Assembly: GCA_964414555.1 (NCBI GenBank)
Contig: CAYPWW010000002.1
Location: 26,555-90,554, forward strand
From: Litorimonas sp964414555
GTDB taxonomy: Bacteria > Pseudomonadota > Alphaproteobacteria > Caulobacterales > Maricaulaceae
DNA length: 64,000 nt
Direction: 5' to 3'
Shown: in pieces, positions 32,961 to 41,253 of the stretch
Layout of the letters: each line of letters starts with the position of its first letter
Numbering within the stretch: the first letter of the stretch is position 1
Program-made: the position numbers and the translations under genes
Notes under the pieces: model-generated
What the model was told of the DNA's origin: nothing
Database searches by the model: none
Seen by the model: only the letters and a program-made list of their open reading frames with translations

Positions 32961-35742
32961 GCTGTCTCTCCCAGATCATCCTGTCCGAAGCGACGACGCA
33001 AGCCCAAGAGGGCCAGTAGCAACAGACCCATACTACCGCCACCGCCGCCACCCGTCGTTGGAATCGTTGGCGTAACAACAGGCGGCGTTACGACGGTCGC
33101 GCGGATGGTGAAGGTCGCCGTGGCAGAATCTTGCCCACCCCGACCATCATCGACCGTGTAGCTAACCGTCTCTGTGCCTGAAAAACCGGTCGCCGGCGCA
33201 TAGCGCATGAAACCGCTGGTAATCGAAACGGTGCCGCCATTACTTGGCGTTCCGACACTGGCCAGTGTCAGAGGGTCACCGTCAGCATCCGAGTCATTTG
33301 CGGTCACATTGAAATTCGCCGCAGCGCTGTCTTGATTGATCGTGAAGGCGTCATCCACGGCGACAGGGTCGTCATTTGGCGGTGGGGTCACCGTCATCGT
33401 GACCGTCGCACTGGCTGTTCCGCCCTGACCATCGCTGATCGCATAATCAAAACGCTCCGTCCCTGTGAAGGCTGGCGGTGTTGTATAAAGAATATTCGTC
33501 CCGCTGATCCGGGCCGAACCACCAGCATTAAATCCGCTGACACTTGTGATCGACAGCGTGTCGCCGTCGGCGTCACTGTCATTCCCCAGCACGGCAAGAA
33601 CTACGTCGGAGCTGTCCTGTTCTGTCGTAAACGCATCCGCTGTCGCAACGGGGACTGTGTTCGCCGTTGCGGGCGGCGCTGTGCCAGAGATGGAGAAGAC
33701 GGTCGGGTTGATCGCGAAGAACGGCTGTGTCGAACAGCTAATCCGTACGCGCGCCGTTGTCGTCTCTGCCGTTGGGACAGTGATCTGCGCCGAACCGCTA
33801 TTGGCGACATCTTGCGCCAATGCCGTTGGGAAAGTCATCCCCGCATCCGTCGAGAGATCGATATTGACCGTTGCACAGTTGATCGGAGCCGCCGTCGTGT
33901 TCGCGACATCCCAAACCAGAGTCTGCGTATCACCTGCGGCCCATGTTGTGTCAGCGGGATTTTCCGTTGTGAACGGCCCAGCATCAGCCGTGACTTCTAA
34001 TGACCGCGCAGCCGCTGTGACGCCACCTTTGCCATCACGCACTGTGAGGCGGAAGTTCAAGGTCCGTGTAATCGTCGGCAGGATTTCTCCATAAGTTGTC
34101 GTGTTGCTGAGAATATCAGAGATCTGCGGGAAGCTCCGTGTGCCTGTCGCAACCGGCACCAAAGACCGGAACAGCGGGCCTGTTACAGCACCCGTTTGAG
34201 AGGCTCGAGACGTCGTCGGACGGCCCAGGTCATATTGCTCCCAGATATAGCTGAGCGTGTCACCATCTGCATCTGTCGCAGTGCCTGTCAGGGCGAAAGG
34301 CGTGGAGATTGGAACGGCGCCATTCGCACCAGCCTCAACGACGGGTGCGGCATTATTCAAAGACGTCACGACACCGCAGGAACCGCCACGGGTTGCGTCA
34401 TCTATGTGATCGCGCATTTGCGTGATCGAATAGGTGTGAAAGAAGTCATCACTCCCAATTTGCAGATCTTCACTGCCGCAAAGCTGCGCATAGCTCATGA
34501 TGGTGGAGCCAGAGCCGACTTCATAAGCCGCTGATGGAACGCGGTTGCCCGCACAGCCATTTTCTGTGCCGTTGAAAATATGGTTGGCACCAAATTGATG
34601 GCCAATCTCATGGGCGACGAAATCAATGTAAAACGCATCATTAATCGGGCGTTGGATGCCCGTGACGCCCTCGGATTTGCGCGTATCGCTACACACAACA
34701 CCAAGACCCGCGAGACCACCGCCGCGCGTACTGAACACGTGGCCAATGTCATAATTGGCGAGGCCGATATTCGCATCGAGATCGGGCTTGGTCTCGTCGA
34801 TCAACAAGCTGGGATCGTCATCTGTATAGGGATCTGTCGCAGCATCCGTATAAACGACATCAATATTATTCGGGACCAGCTCCAAGGTGAAGGCCGCGTC
34901 GCGTTCGAACACCTGATTGACGCGGTTCACTGCCGTCACAATCGCAGCAAGGCCGTCAGCTTTGGTTCCGCCGTGAAAAGCCGTATATTCACCCGTCGCG
35001 GCAACAGCGAAACGATAGGTACGCAGCTCTGTCCCAAAGTCAAAAGCGCGCGCAGATTGGCGTTGTGAACGGCTGGGAAGTGGCGTCAGATTTCCGTCAT
35101 CGGACTTGGCCGCATGGCTTTCAGTGCCACAGGTAAATTCTGGTGGCGCGTAATTCGACATTTCACTGACATAATCAGCTTTGAAATAGCTCTGATAACC
35201 TTCGCCACCCGCAACCGGGTCTATAAAGACAGTTTCCGTGCCATGATCGAACATGGCGTGAAAACCCTTTGGCGTAATATCGAAGCGACCCGTATTGCGC
35301 GGGTTGTCCACATCAACGGCGCGGAAGGTCTGGATACCCAGATTATGACCCGCAAAATCGCGGCCCATGATCGGTGAATTCGAAATCGCAAAGGTTGCAT
35401 AACCACCCGTCGGCAAAGGCAAATCCAATGTCGTGCCAGAAAGGTCCAACGTGTTGAGCGGAGCGCGGTCCAAAGTGNNNNNNNNNNTGGCAAAGGTGGC
35501 GTCACAGCGGCTGCGCGGTCCAAAGTGGCCGAGAGCGCGTTGATGTCCAATTTCATCTGACGCGCACGGATCAGTACGGGAATGTTATTCTCTTCAGGCG
35601 CATTGACGGTGGCGGCCGCTTGGGCGGTCAATTGCTCGGATCGATCAACATCGGACCAAATTTGCGCCGATGCTGGGGACGCGCTGAGCGCCAAACACGC
35701 CAAAGCACTGAGTGAAGCACCATATCGTAATTTACGAGCCAT
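32957..35742 (-). CDS. Reprolysin-like zinc metallopeptidase with GlyGly-CTERM sorting signal (split by assembly gap)
   Basis: A large secreted protease, about 911 residues once the gap is repaired. It starts at ATG 35742 (AGAGG 6 nt upstream) with signal peptide MARKLRYGASLSALACLALS. The zinc motif HEIGHQFGANH is at about 361-371 (near 34580-34612), with a later methionine-turn candidate STIMSYAQ, as in M12B-type peptidases. Then follow an Ig-like/PKD-like region, two cadherin-like repeats with NDSDADGD motifs, and a C-terminal GlyGly-CTERM signal: six glycines, a serine, a short hydrophobic helix (MGLLLLALLGL) and RRR. The frame is broken only by ten Ns plus a duplicated end (see findings). 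Rhombosortase lies upstream, 70 bp before the start. Confidence 0.88.
35478..35487. other. Assembly gap (10 N) in the metallopeptidase gene
   Basis: The gap is flanked by two copies of a 15-nt sequence (35463-35477 and 35513-35527), and the 33 nt right of it are an inverted copy of 34003-34035. The true sequence is probably continuous across it. Confidence 0.95.
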
Positions 35743-35811
35743 CAAAAACCTCTGCATTCCTCAGTTAATATATATCAGCCCTAGCGGATCAGACATGATC
35801 ACACAATGAAC

Positions 35812-36396
35812 CTACACAGACTGTGTCTGCTTTAGGATTAAGACAAGACTAAGGAGCGCGCCCGATATCGCACCATAAAGATGCGACGCGGTCACAACTG
35901 GCCCGCCCGACAGGGTTTGCGTTAGATCGACAGGGCCCGTGAAGACTTCATAGGTAACCTTGGCCGCGACAACGCCCAGCACAAGCCAATCGAACCAAAA
36001 ACCCGGACGACGCGCCAGCGAAAAGATCGCGCCCGCCGCCAGCAGCCCGTGCAAAGACCCTGACAGACCAACATAATAGTCAACATTGGGATCAAACAGA
36101 TAGAGCCCCGCGCTAATCCCCACAGCACAGGTCAAAAACACGGCAAGGGACCGACCGGGCGTCAAATCTGACGCATAACACCCCCAAACCCCCAGGACGC
36201 CCGCCGCATTCAAGACCAGATGCGACCAGCCCAAATGCGCGAGATGTCCTGTGATAATACGCCAAACCTCCCCCGCCGGCACGCCAGCGCGCGTGAAGGC
36301 AAACCCAGCTCGACCTGCATCACCCAAAGCGGCGATAGCGACGGAGAACAACAGCAGCCAGAATGGCACACGCCAATTTCGGGGTAATCGGGACAC
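35812..36396 (-). CDS. rrtA: Rhombosortase (rhomboid-family intramembrane protease)
   Basis: A 194-residue rhomboid-fold membrane protein with about six helices. The catalytic serine is S112 in GLSGSLHG and the histidine is H172 in ASHLYGA. The GHLAHLGWSHLVLNAAG segment (residues 50-66) matches the rhombosortase subfamily. Rhombosortases process proteins ending in the GlyGly-CTERM signal. The next gene on the same strand carries exactly such a signal, so this is an enzyme-substrate pair in one likely operon. It is divergent from chpT over 106 bp. Confidence 0.9.
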   Translation of the reverse strand: MSRLPRNWRVPFWLLLFSVAIAALGDAGRAGFAFTRAGVPAGEVWRIITGHLAHLGWSHLVLNAAGVLGVWGCYASDLTPGRSLAVFLTCAVGISAGLYLFDPNVDYYVGLSGSLHGLLAAGAIFSLARRPGFWFDWLVLGVVAAKVTYEVFTGPVDLTQTLSGGPVVTASHLYGAISGALLSLVLILKQTQSV

Positions 36397-36502
36397 ATCT
36401 CGTGCCTAGCCGCAAATACCCTGCGCAGGCCAGAGCGGACTTGCGTAGAAGAGTCGCCTCCCGCAAACCAAAGCCAAATCCGAATCACTGCGAGAATCTG
36501 TC

Positions 36503-37156
36503 ATGTCTGCCACGATTTCCAAACTGACCCCGACATCCTTGGCCGCGCTCTTATGCGCGCGGATTTGCCATGACTTGATTTCGCCCGTTGGCGCGCTGGG
36601 CACGGCATTGGAAATTCTGGACGACCCAAATAATACCGAAATGCACCCTGATGCGATGGATTTGGTGCGGACATCCTCCACACAAGCAACGGCGAAGCTG
36701 AAGTTTTTGCGGCTAGCGTTTGGCGCGGGCGGGTCGGCCCCCGGCGTGATCGGCACGGCGAGTATTCGCGAGCTGGCCGATAACATGTTTGCCCCGTCCA
36801 AGCCTGACTTGGCGTGGAATATCGACGCTGACGGCATCGACAAAGACCGCACACGTATCCTGCTGAACCTTATTATGCTGGCCGTCCAAGCCGCTCCGCG
36901 CGGCGGCGTTGTCACAATTTCGCAATCTATCTCCGGCGGCGCAGAGCGTTTTTCGCTCGTCGCAGAGGGCAATCGTGTCCGCTTGGACGAGGCTGTAGCG
37001 CGCGCATTGGCTGGGAAAGCCCCAGAGGACGGATTTGACGGCCGGTCGATCCAGCCATTTTACGCGGCCATGCTGACGCGCGAAATCGGCGGTACGATCA
37101 GCGCAGACGCAAATGAGACGGCTGTGACCTTCACCCTGACGTTTCCCGCTGCATAA
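36503..37156 (+). CDS. chpT: Histidine phosphotransferase ChpT
   Basis: A 217-residue phosphotransferase of the CckA-ChpT-CtrA/CpdR relay. The phosphoryl-accepting histidine is H23 in ARICHDLISPVGA, which matches the dimerisation-helix motif of ChpT. The C-terminal half is a degenerate Bergerat-like domain (residues about 95-215: RTRILLNLIMLAVQAAPRGG, then FTLTFPA). It is cytoplasmic. The gene is 110 bp upstream of an unrecognised gene and the cheY/cheR pair. ChpT is specific to alphaproteobacteria, which helps place the organism. Confidence 0.9.
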   Translation: MSATISKLTPTSLAALLCARICHDLISPVGALGTALEILDDPNNTEMHPDAMDLVRTSSTQATAKLKFLRLAFGAGGSAPGVIGTASIRELADNMFAPSKPDLAWNIDADGIDKDRTRILLNLIMLAVQAAPRGGVVTISQSISGGAERFSLVAEGNRVRLDEAVARALAGKAPEDGFDGRSIQPFYAAMLTREIGGTISADANETAVTFTLTFPAA

Positions 37157-37266
37157 AGCGAAAATTTCCAGTGAAAATCTCGCGTGATTTGACGCGGTCT
37201 TAACCCTTTCGGGTCAGATTTGGCACACGCCGGTCGAGGCGATGCAACTAATGTGATTCGACGATT

Positions 37267-38286
37267 ATGGGTGATAATTTGGATTTTGCGCGGGATTTTA
37301 CCGCGACCGCCGCCGAAGGCTTGAGCCTTTTGGGTGAGATGGATGATCCCTGCGCGCCTGCTGCACGCTCTGTCATCACGGCGATGATGACCCAAATTCA
37401 GTCCGGCTCGAAACGCCTGCGCGCACGCAATATCTATCAGTCTGCGCAAGACGTGCTGAGCGCCGTACATCATGACAGCTCCGAAATTCTAAAAGGCCGC
37501 ATCCAATCCCTCGGCGGGTTGGTCTTACATTATGCGACGGGTCTGGCCGATATTGAGGCCCAGACAGGCGAAACCTCGACACGTCCCCTGACAGTCCACG
37601 GACGCTGGGATGACGCGCGCCGCACACTTGATGCGTTGCTGCCGCTGGCCGCACCGTCTGATGCTGACAGTCTTTCGCGCCTCATGCGCGCGGGTCAGCC
37701 CGAGGCAACGACACGTAACGACGACTTTATTGAAACCGATATCATCGCCTTTCCGGGGCTGGACCGTTTGATCGAAACGCAAGCGGAGGACATGTCGCCC
37801 GAAATCGCGGCCGAACCAGCTCTTGAATCTGTCCCCACACTCGCCCCTGCGCCCGCTATGATCGAGATCCGCAAACCGCAAACCGTGGAGACTGTACAGG
37901 TCGCCCTTGACGGCTTGATGCGCGATATCGTCTCCGACGCGCTTGCCACCGCGCGGCAAGTCGGACGCACGATCAGCCTGTCCTATGACATGGAAGACGC
38001 CAGCATTTGCGAAACTCTCGCCCCTGATCTGCGCGCCCGTCTGGGCTTGGCCATGAACCAGATTATCCGCGAAAGCCTACCCGAAGGCCGTGTCGGTCAC
38101 ATCGACATCAATCTGGCGGGTGAACAATTGCACATCATGGCAGGCACAACAGCCCTGCGCGTTGCCATCGACCCCGCGACGGCTGCGGCGCCTGCGAAAC
38201 CGCTGATCAACGCCGCCACCGAACAGGGCCTTCGCGCGCAACTCGACGCATTGATGGACCCAACAGACCTCAGCAGCGCCTCATGA
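37267..38286 (+). CDS. Unrecognised protein between chpT and cheY
   Basis: A 339-residue cytoplasmic protein with no signal peptide or membrane segment. The first 130 residues are helical (ATAAEGLSLLGEMDDP, MTQIQSGSKRLRARNIYQSA, LQSLGG-type helices). An acidic, proline-rich linker follows (about 160-205). The C-terminal part (about 210-315: DGLMRDIVSDALATARQVGR, LRARLGLAMNQIIRESLPEG) has the feel of an HPt or degenerate kinase-ATPase domain. It overlaps the CheY-like gene by 4 bp, so it is coupled to it. I do not recognise the family; a phosphorelay adaptor or scaffold role is inference. Confidence 0.6.
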   Translation: MGDNLDFARDFTATAAEGLSLLGEMDDPCAPAARSVITAMMTQIQSGSKRLRARNIYQSAQDVLSAVHHDSSEILKGRIQSLGGLVLHYATGLADIEAQTGETSTRPLTVHGRWDDARRTLDALLPLAAPSDADSLSRLMRAGQPEATTRNDDFIETDIIAFPGLDRLIETQAEDMSPEIAAEPALESVPTLAPAPAMIEIRKPQTVETVQVALDGLMRDIVSDALATARQVGRTISLSYDMEDASICETLAPDLRARLGLAMNQIIRESLPEGRVGHIDINLAGEQLHIMAGTTALRVAIDPATAAAPAKPLINAATEQGLRAQLDALMDPTDLSSAS

Positions 38287-38648
38287 AGAGCTGTCTGATC
38301 GTAGATGATAGCCGCATGATCCGCCGCGTTGCCCGTCGGATCGTCAAGGATTTGGGCTTTGAGACCGTGGATGCCGCCAACGGACAAGAAGCGCTGGACA
38401 AGTGCCAATTGGATATGCCTGACGCGATCTTGCTGGACTGGAACATGCCGGTCATGGACGGCTATGCGATGTTAAAAGCGCTGCGCGAGATGCCTAATGG
38501 CGACAAACCTACCGTCGTTTTTTGCACGGCCGTTCGAGACGTAGACCGCATTGTCGAAGCTCTCTCAGCAGGTGCGGATGAGTATATCATGAAGCCCTTT
38601 GACTCGGATATTATCGAGAGCAAATTTGCGCTGGCCGGATTGCTGTAA
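38283..38648 (+). CDS. CheY-like single-domain response regulator
   Basis: A 121-residue receiver domain with no output domain. Acidic pocket D8 and D9, phosphoacceptor D52 (LLDWNMPVMDG), switch residue T82 and K104 (MKPFD) are all present. The start overlaps the upstream unknown gene by 4 bp and the stop abuts the cheR start, so the three are cotranscribed. A single-domain CheY next to cheR usually serves chemotaxis or cell-cycle signalling; in this window the flagellar genes fliQ and fliR are remnants, so a non-motility role is possible. Confidence 0.92.
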   Translation: MKSCLIVDDSRMIRRVARRIVKDLGFETVDAANGQEALDKCQLDMPDAILLDWNMPVMDGYAMLKALREMPNGDKPTVVFCTAVRDVDRIVEALSAGADEYIMKPFDSDIIESKFALAGLL

Positions 38649-39596
38649 ATGCGCGGTGGGCTGACACTGGATGCGTCTTATTATGACGCCTTGAAGCGGC
38701 TGACGCTCGAGCTGTCCGGCGTCGCACTGGGCGATAATCATGCATTTTTGGTCGAAACGCGCCTTGCGCGACTGGCCCGCGAAGAGGGTTATCCAACCTT
38801 AGAAGCGATGGTGGACGAGCTGTTTCACAATGGCGGGACACGGCTGGCGGTGCAGATCGTCTCAACCCTGACAGAGCGCGATACGCATTTTTTCAAAGAC
38901 ACAACGGCGTTTGAACATCTGCGCGACGTCGTCCTGCCGGACCTATACGCCAAACGTGGCGGCGGGCGCGTGCGTTTGCTCTCCTTCGGCTGCGCCTCTG
39001 GCCAAGAAGCTTACGGCATGGCGATGACCCTCACGCAAATGGAAGACGAGATGCCGGGTCTGAAGGTCGATGTCGTCGGCGTCGATTACCCCAGCCAAGC
39101 GCTAGAGCGCGCGCGCGCCGGACTTTACACGCATTTCGATGTCCAACGCGGCCTAGCTGCACGTGATTTGGTTGCCTATTTCGATCCCGTCGAACGCAAG
39201 GAGGGCGGGTCAGACTGGCGCGTCAAACCTGAGCTACGCGAGCGCGTCGAATTTCGCGATATTCACTTGCTCTCCAAACTCGACAAGTTGGAGGATTTTC
39301 ACGCGGTGATGTTCTGTGGCGCGCTGCCGCATTATTCCGCGCCCGCGCGCGTTCGGGTTTTGCGCGGGCTTTCTGGCCTTGTGCGAGAGCATGGCTATCT
39401 GATCCTCGGCAAAGGCGAGAGCTTGTCCCAGATGAATTTTGGTTTTGATCGCGTATTGGAGGGCCCCGGCCTCTATCAAAAACGCGAAATCATCGTCGTT
39501 CCCGAAATCGATCCGACCGTGAAAGTGCCAACAAACAAAAAGACTTTCGACCGCACTCCCAGACGGCGCAAAAAACTGGGCGGTCAGAAAGCCTAG
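38649..39596 (+). CDS. cheR: CheR-type protein methyltransferase
   Basis: A 315-residue CheR that transfers methyl groups from SAM to glutamates of chemoreceptors. The N-terminal helical domain (about 1-80) and the SAM-binding loop SFGCASGQEAYGMAM (about 113-127) are visible, followed by VDVVGVDYPSQALERARAG. The C-terminal tail is basic (RRRKKLGGQKA). It starts directly after the cheY stop codon. No receptor, CheA or CheB gene is in the window. Confidence 0.88.
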   Translation: MRGGLTLDASYYDALKRLTLELSGVALGDNHAFLVETRLARLAREEGYPTLEAMVDELFHNGGTRLAVQIVSTLTERDTHFFKDTTAFEHLRDVVLPDLYAKRGGGRVRLLSFGCASGQEAYGMAMTLTQMEDEMPGLKVDVVGVDYPSQALERARAGLYTHFDVQRGLAARDLVAYFDPVERKEGGSDWRVKPELRERVEFRDIHLLSKLDKLEDFHAVMFCGALPHYSAPARVRVLRGLSGLVREHGYLILGKGESLSQMNFGFDRVLEGPGLYQKREIIVVPEIDPTVKVPTNKKTFDRTPRRRKKLGGQKA

Positions 39597-39680
39597 ACAC
39601 AGCGACGTCATTCGGTTGACGGGCCGCGTGGTCGGCGTAAAAGACGCGCCACATCCCAACTGCCCGCGCGAAAGCCGACC

Positions 39681-40542
39681 ATGTCCGATCTGGAAGCCTT
39701 AAAAACCCAAGTTCTGTCCGATATTGCAGGCGCAGATGATTTGTCCAGTTTGGACGATATCCGCGTCGCCGCTTTGGGCAAAAAGGGTGAGGTCAGCTTG
39801 CTGATGCGCGGCCTAGGCAAGATGAGCCCGGATGAGAAAAAAGTCATGGGCCCCGCGCTGAACGGGCTAAAGAACGATCTCAATGCGGCCGTAGAAACCC
39901 GTAAGGCCACACTGGAAAACGCCGCGCTGGACGCTGCGCTGGCCGCCGAGACGATGGATATGTCCCTGCCCGTCGGTCGCAGCGCTGGAACCCTGCATCC
40001 CGTCAGTCAAGTTATGGAAGAAATGGCGGTCATCTTTTCCGATATGGGATTTTCCGTCGCCGAAGGCCCGGACATCGAAGACGACTTTCATAATTTCACC
40101 GCGCTGAATTTCCCGCCGGGCCATCCCGCGCGCGATATGCATGACACCTTCTTCCTCGAAAACGGAGAGCGTGTGTTACGTACCCACACCAGCCCCGTAC
40201 AAATCCGTACGATGATCGGGCAAAAGCCACCGATCCGTATCATCGCACCGGGCCGGACGTACCGCTCAGATTCGGACCAAACCCACACACCGATGTTCCA
40301 CCAAGTCGAAGGCCTCGTCATAGACAAGGGCATCCACATGGGTCACCTGAAAGGTGTGCTGATGGATTTCGTCAGCGCCTTTTTCGAAACTGACGTGGAC
40401 GTGCAATTCCGCCCGCATCACTTCCCTTTCACAGAGCCCAGCGCCGAGATGGATGTGCGCTATGAACGTGATGGCGCGGCCATTAAAAATGGCCAAGGCG
40501 AGAGCTGGATGGAAAATCTCGGCTGCGGCATGGTGCACCCGA
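39681..40542 (+). CDS. pheS: Phenylalanyl-tRNA synthetase alpha subunit (3' end lost in gap)
   Basis: The first 287 residues of PheS, the catalytic subunit that charges tRNA-Phe. The N-terminal coiled coil and class II motifs are present: RTHTSPVQIRTM (motif 2 region), HQVEGLVIDKG, and the C-terminal LGCGMVHP at the gap. About 60-70 residues expected after GCGMVHP are missing into the 10-N gap at 40543-40552. The gene is otherwise intact, so the truncation is almost surely an assembly effect. Confidence 0.95.
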
Positions 40543-40552
40543 NNNNNNNNNN
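40543..40552. other. Assembly gap (10 N) at the 3' end of pheS
   Basis: The gap falls in the last part of pheS. By family length about 200 bp are missing, so ten Ns are only a placeholder. No overlapping sequence is seen at its two edges. Confidence 0.95.
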
Positions 40553-40571
40553 TGGCGACAGGGCTAAGCTG

Positions 40572-41252
40572 ATGACCAACCCGACCCCACCTGGCCTAGA
40601 TCTTGAGAAGCAACCGCATAAGTCCATCCTCAAACGGATCGACATTGGTTTGATGACAGCTCTATGTGCGCTTCTGATTTCTTTTGTGGGCATTCTGACA
40701 TCCCGTGCGACGTTCAAGATGAATCAAGAAACGCAGAAAGCCCGCGTTCTGCCGATCATCGAAATCGACATGGGCTATGAGAATATCGGCGATCGTAGCA
40801 ACGCCGTATTCGTCACGCGGCTGAGCAATGTTGGCGCAGGCCTGGCGCATGTGCAACGCGTGGTCCCGACGCAAAACGGTGCCCCTGTCGAGACAATCCA
40901 AGCTTTTGACGACGCGATTATGAACCGCCGGATGCGTAGCAATGTTGGCTTCCCCGTCGCCACCGCCGCAACCGGATATCTGCGTGCCGGCGAGAGCATC
41001 GAGCCGCGCAAATACCGCATGGGTGCAGCCGGGTCAGAACTGGGCGCTTACTTGCGCGGGGACTATGGTCCACCGTTGGACGGGCTAGACCTGGAAGTCT
41101 GCTATTGCTCTGTTTTTGACGATTGCTGGACCGTGAAATATCTGGACCGCAAACTACCGGAACCCGTGAACAGTTGCGGTATTGACGACGTGCCCGTCGA
41201 TGCCTTCCTGACCTATATCGATCAAACCGCCGCCGAGCGGTTGGAGAAGTAA
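40572..41252 (+). CDS. Membrane-anchored unknown protein between pheS and pheT
   Basis: A protein of about 226 residues that I do not recognise, starting at ATG 40572 (the frame is open to the gap, so an earlier start is possible). One N-terminal membrane segment (IGLMTALCALLISFVGIL, about residues 28-45) precedes a soluble domain of mixed strands and helices with cysteine-rich DLEVCYCSVFDDCWTVKYLD near the C-terminus. The stop codon is 1 bp before pheT, so it lies inside the pheST operon. Such an insertion is unusual because pheS and pheT are normally adjacent. Function unknown. Confidence 0.65.
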   Translation: MTNPTPPGLDLEKQPHKSILKRIDIGLMTALCALLISFVGILTSRATFKMNQETQKARVLPIIEIDMGYENIGDRSNAVFVTRLSNVGAGLAHVQRVVPTQNGAPVETIQAFDDAIMNRRMRSNVGFPVATAATGYLRAGESIEPRKYRMGAAGSELGAYLRGDYGPPLDGLDLEVCYCSVFDDCWTVKYLDRKLPEPVNSCGIDDVPVDAFLTYIDQTAAERLEK

Positions 41253-41253
41253 A

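Noticed and set aside
33332..34094. Plus-strand frames antisense to the metallopeptidase
   Set aside because: Shadows of the repeat-rich coding strand, arginine/serine-rich, with no start signal.
36415..36972. Minus-strand frame antisense to chpT
   Set aside because: Low-complexity residues, no start signal, and chpT itself has clear motifs.
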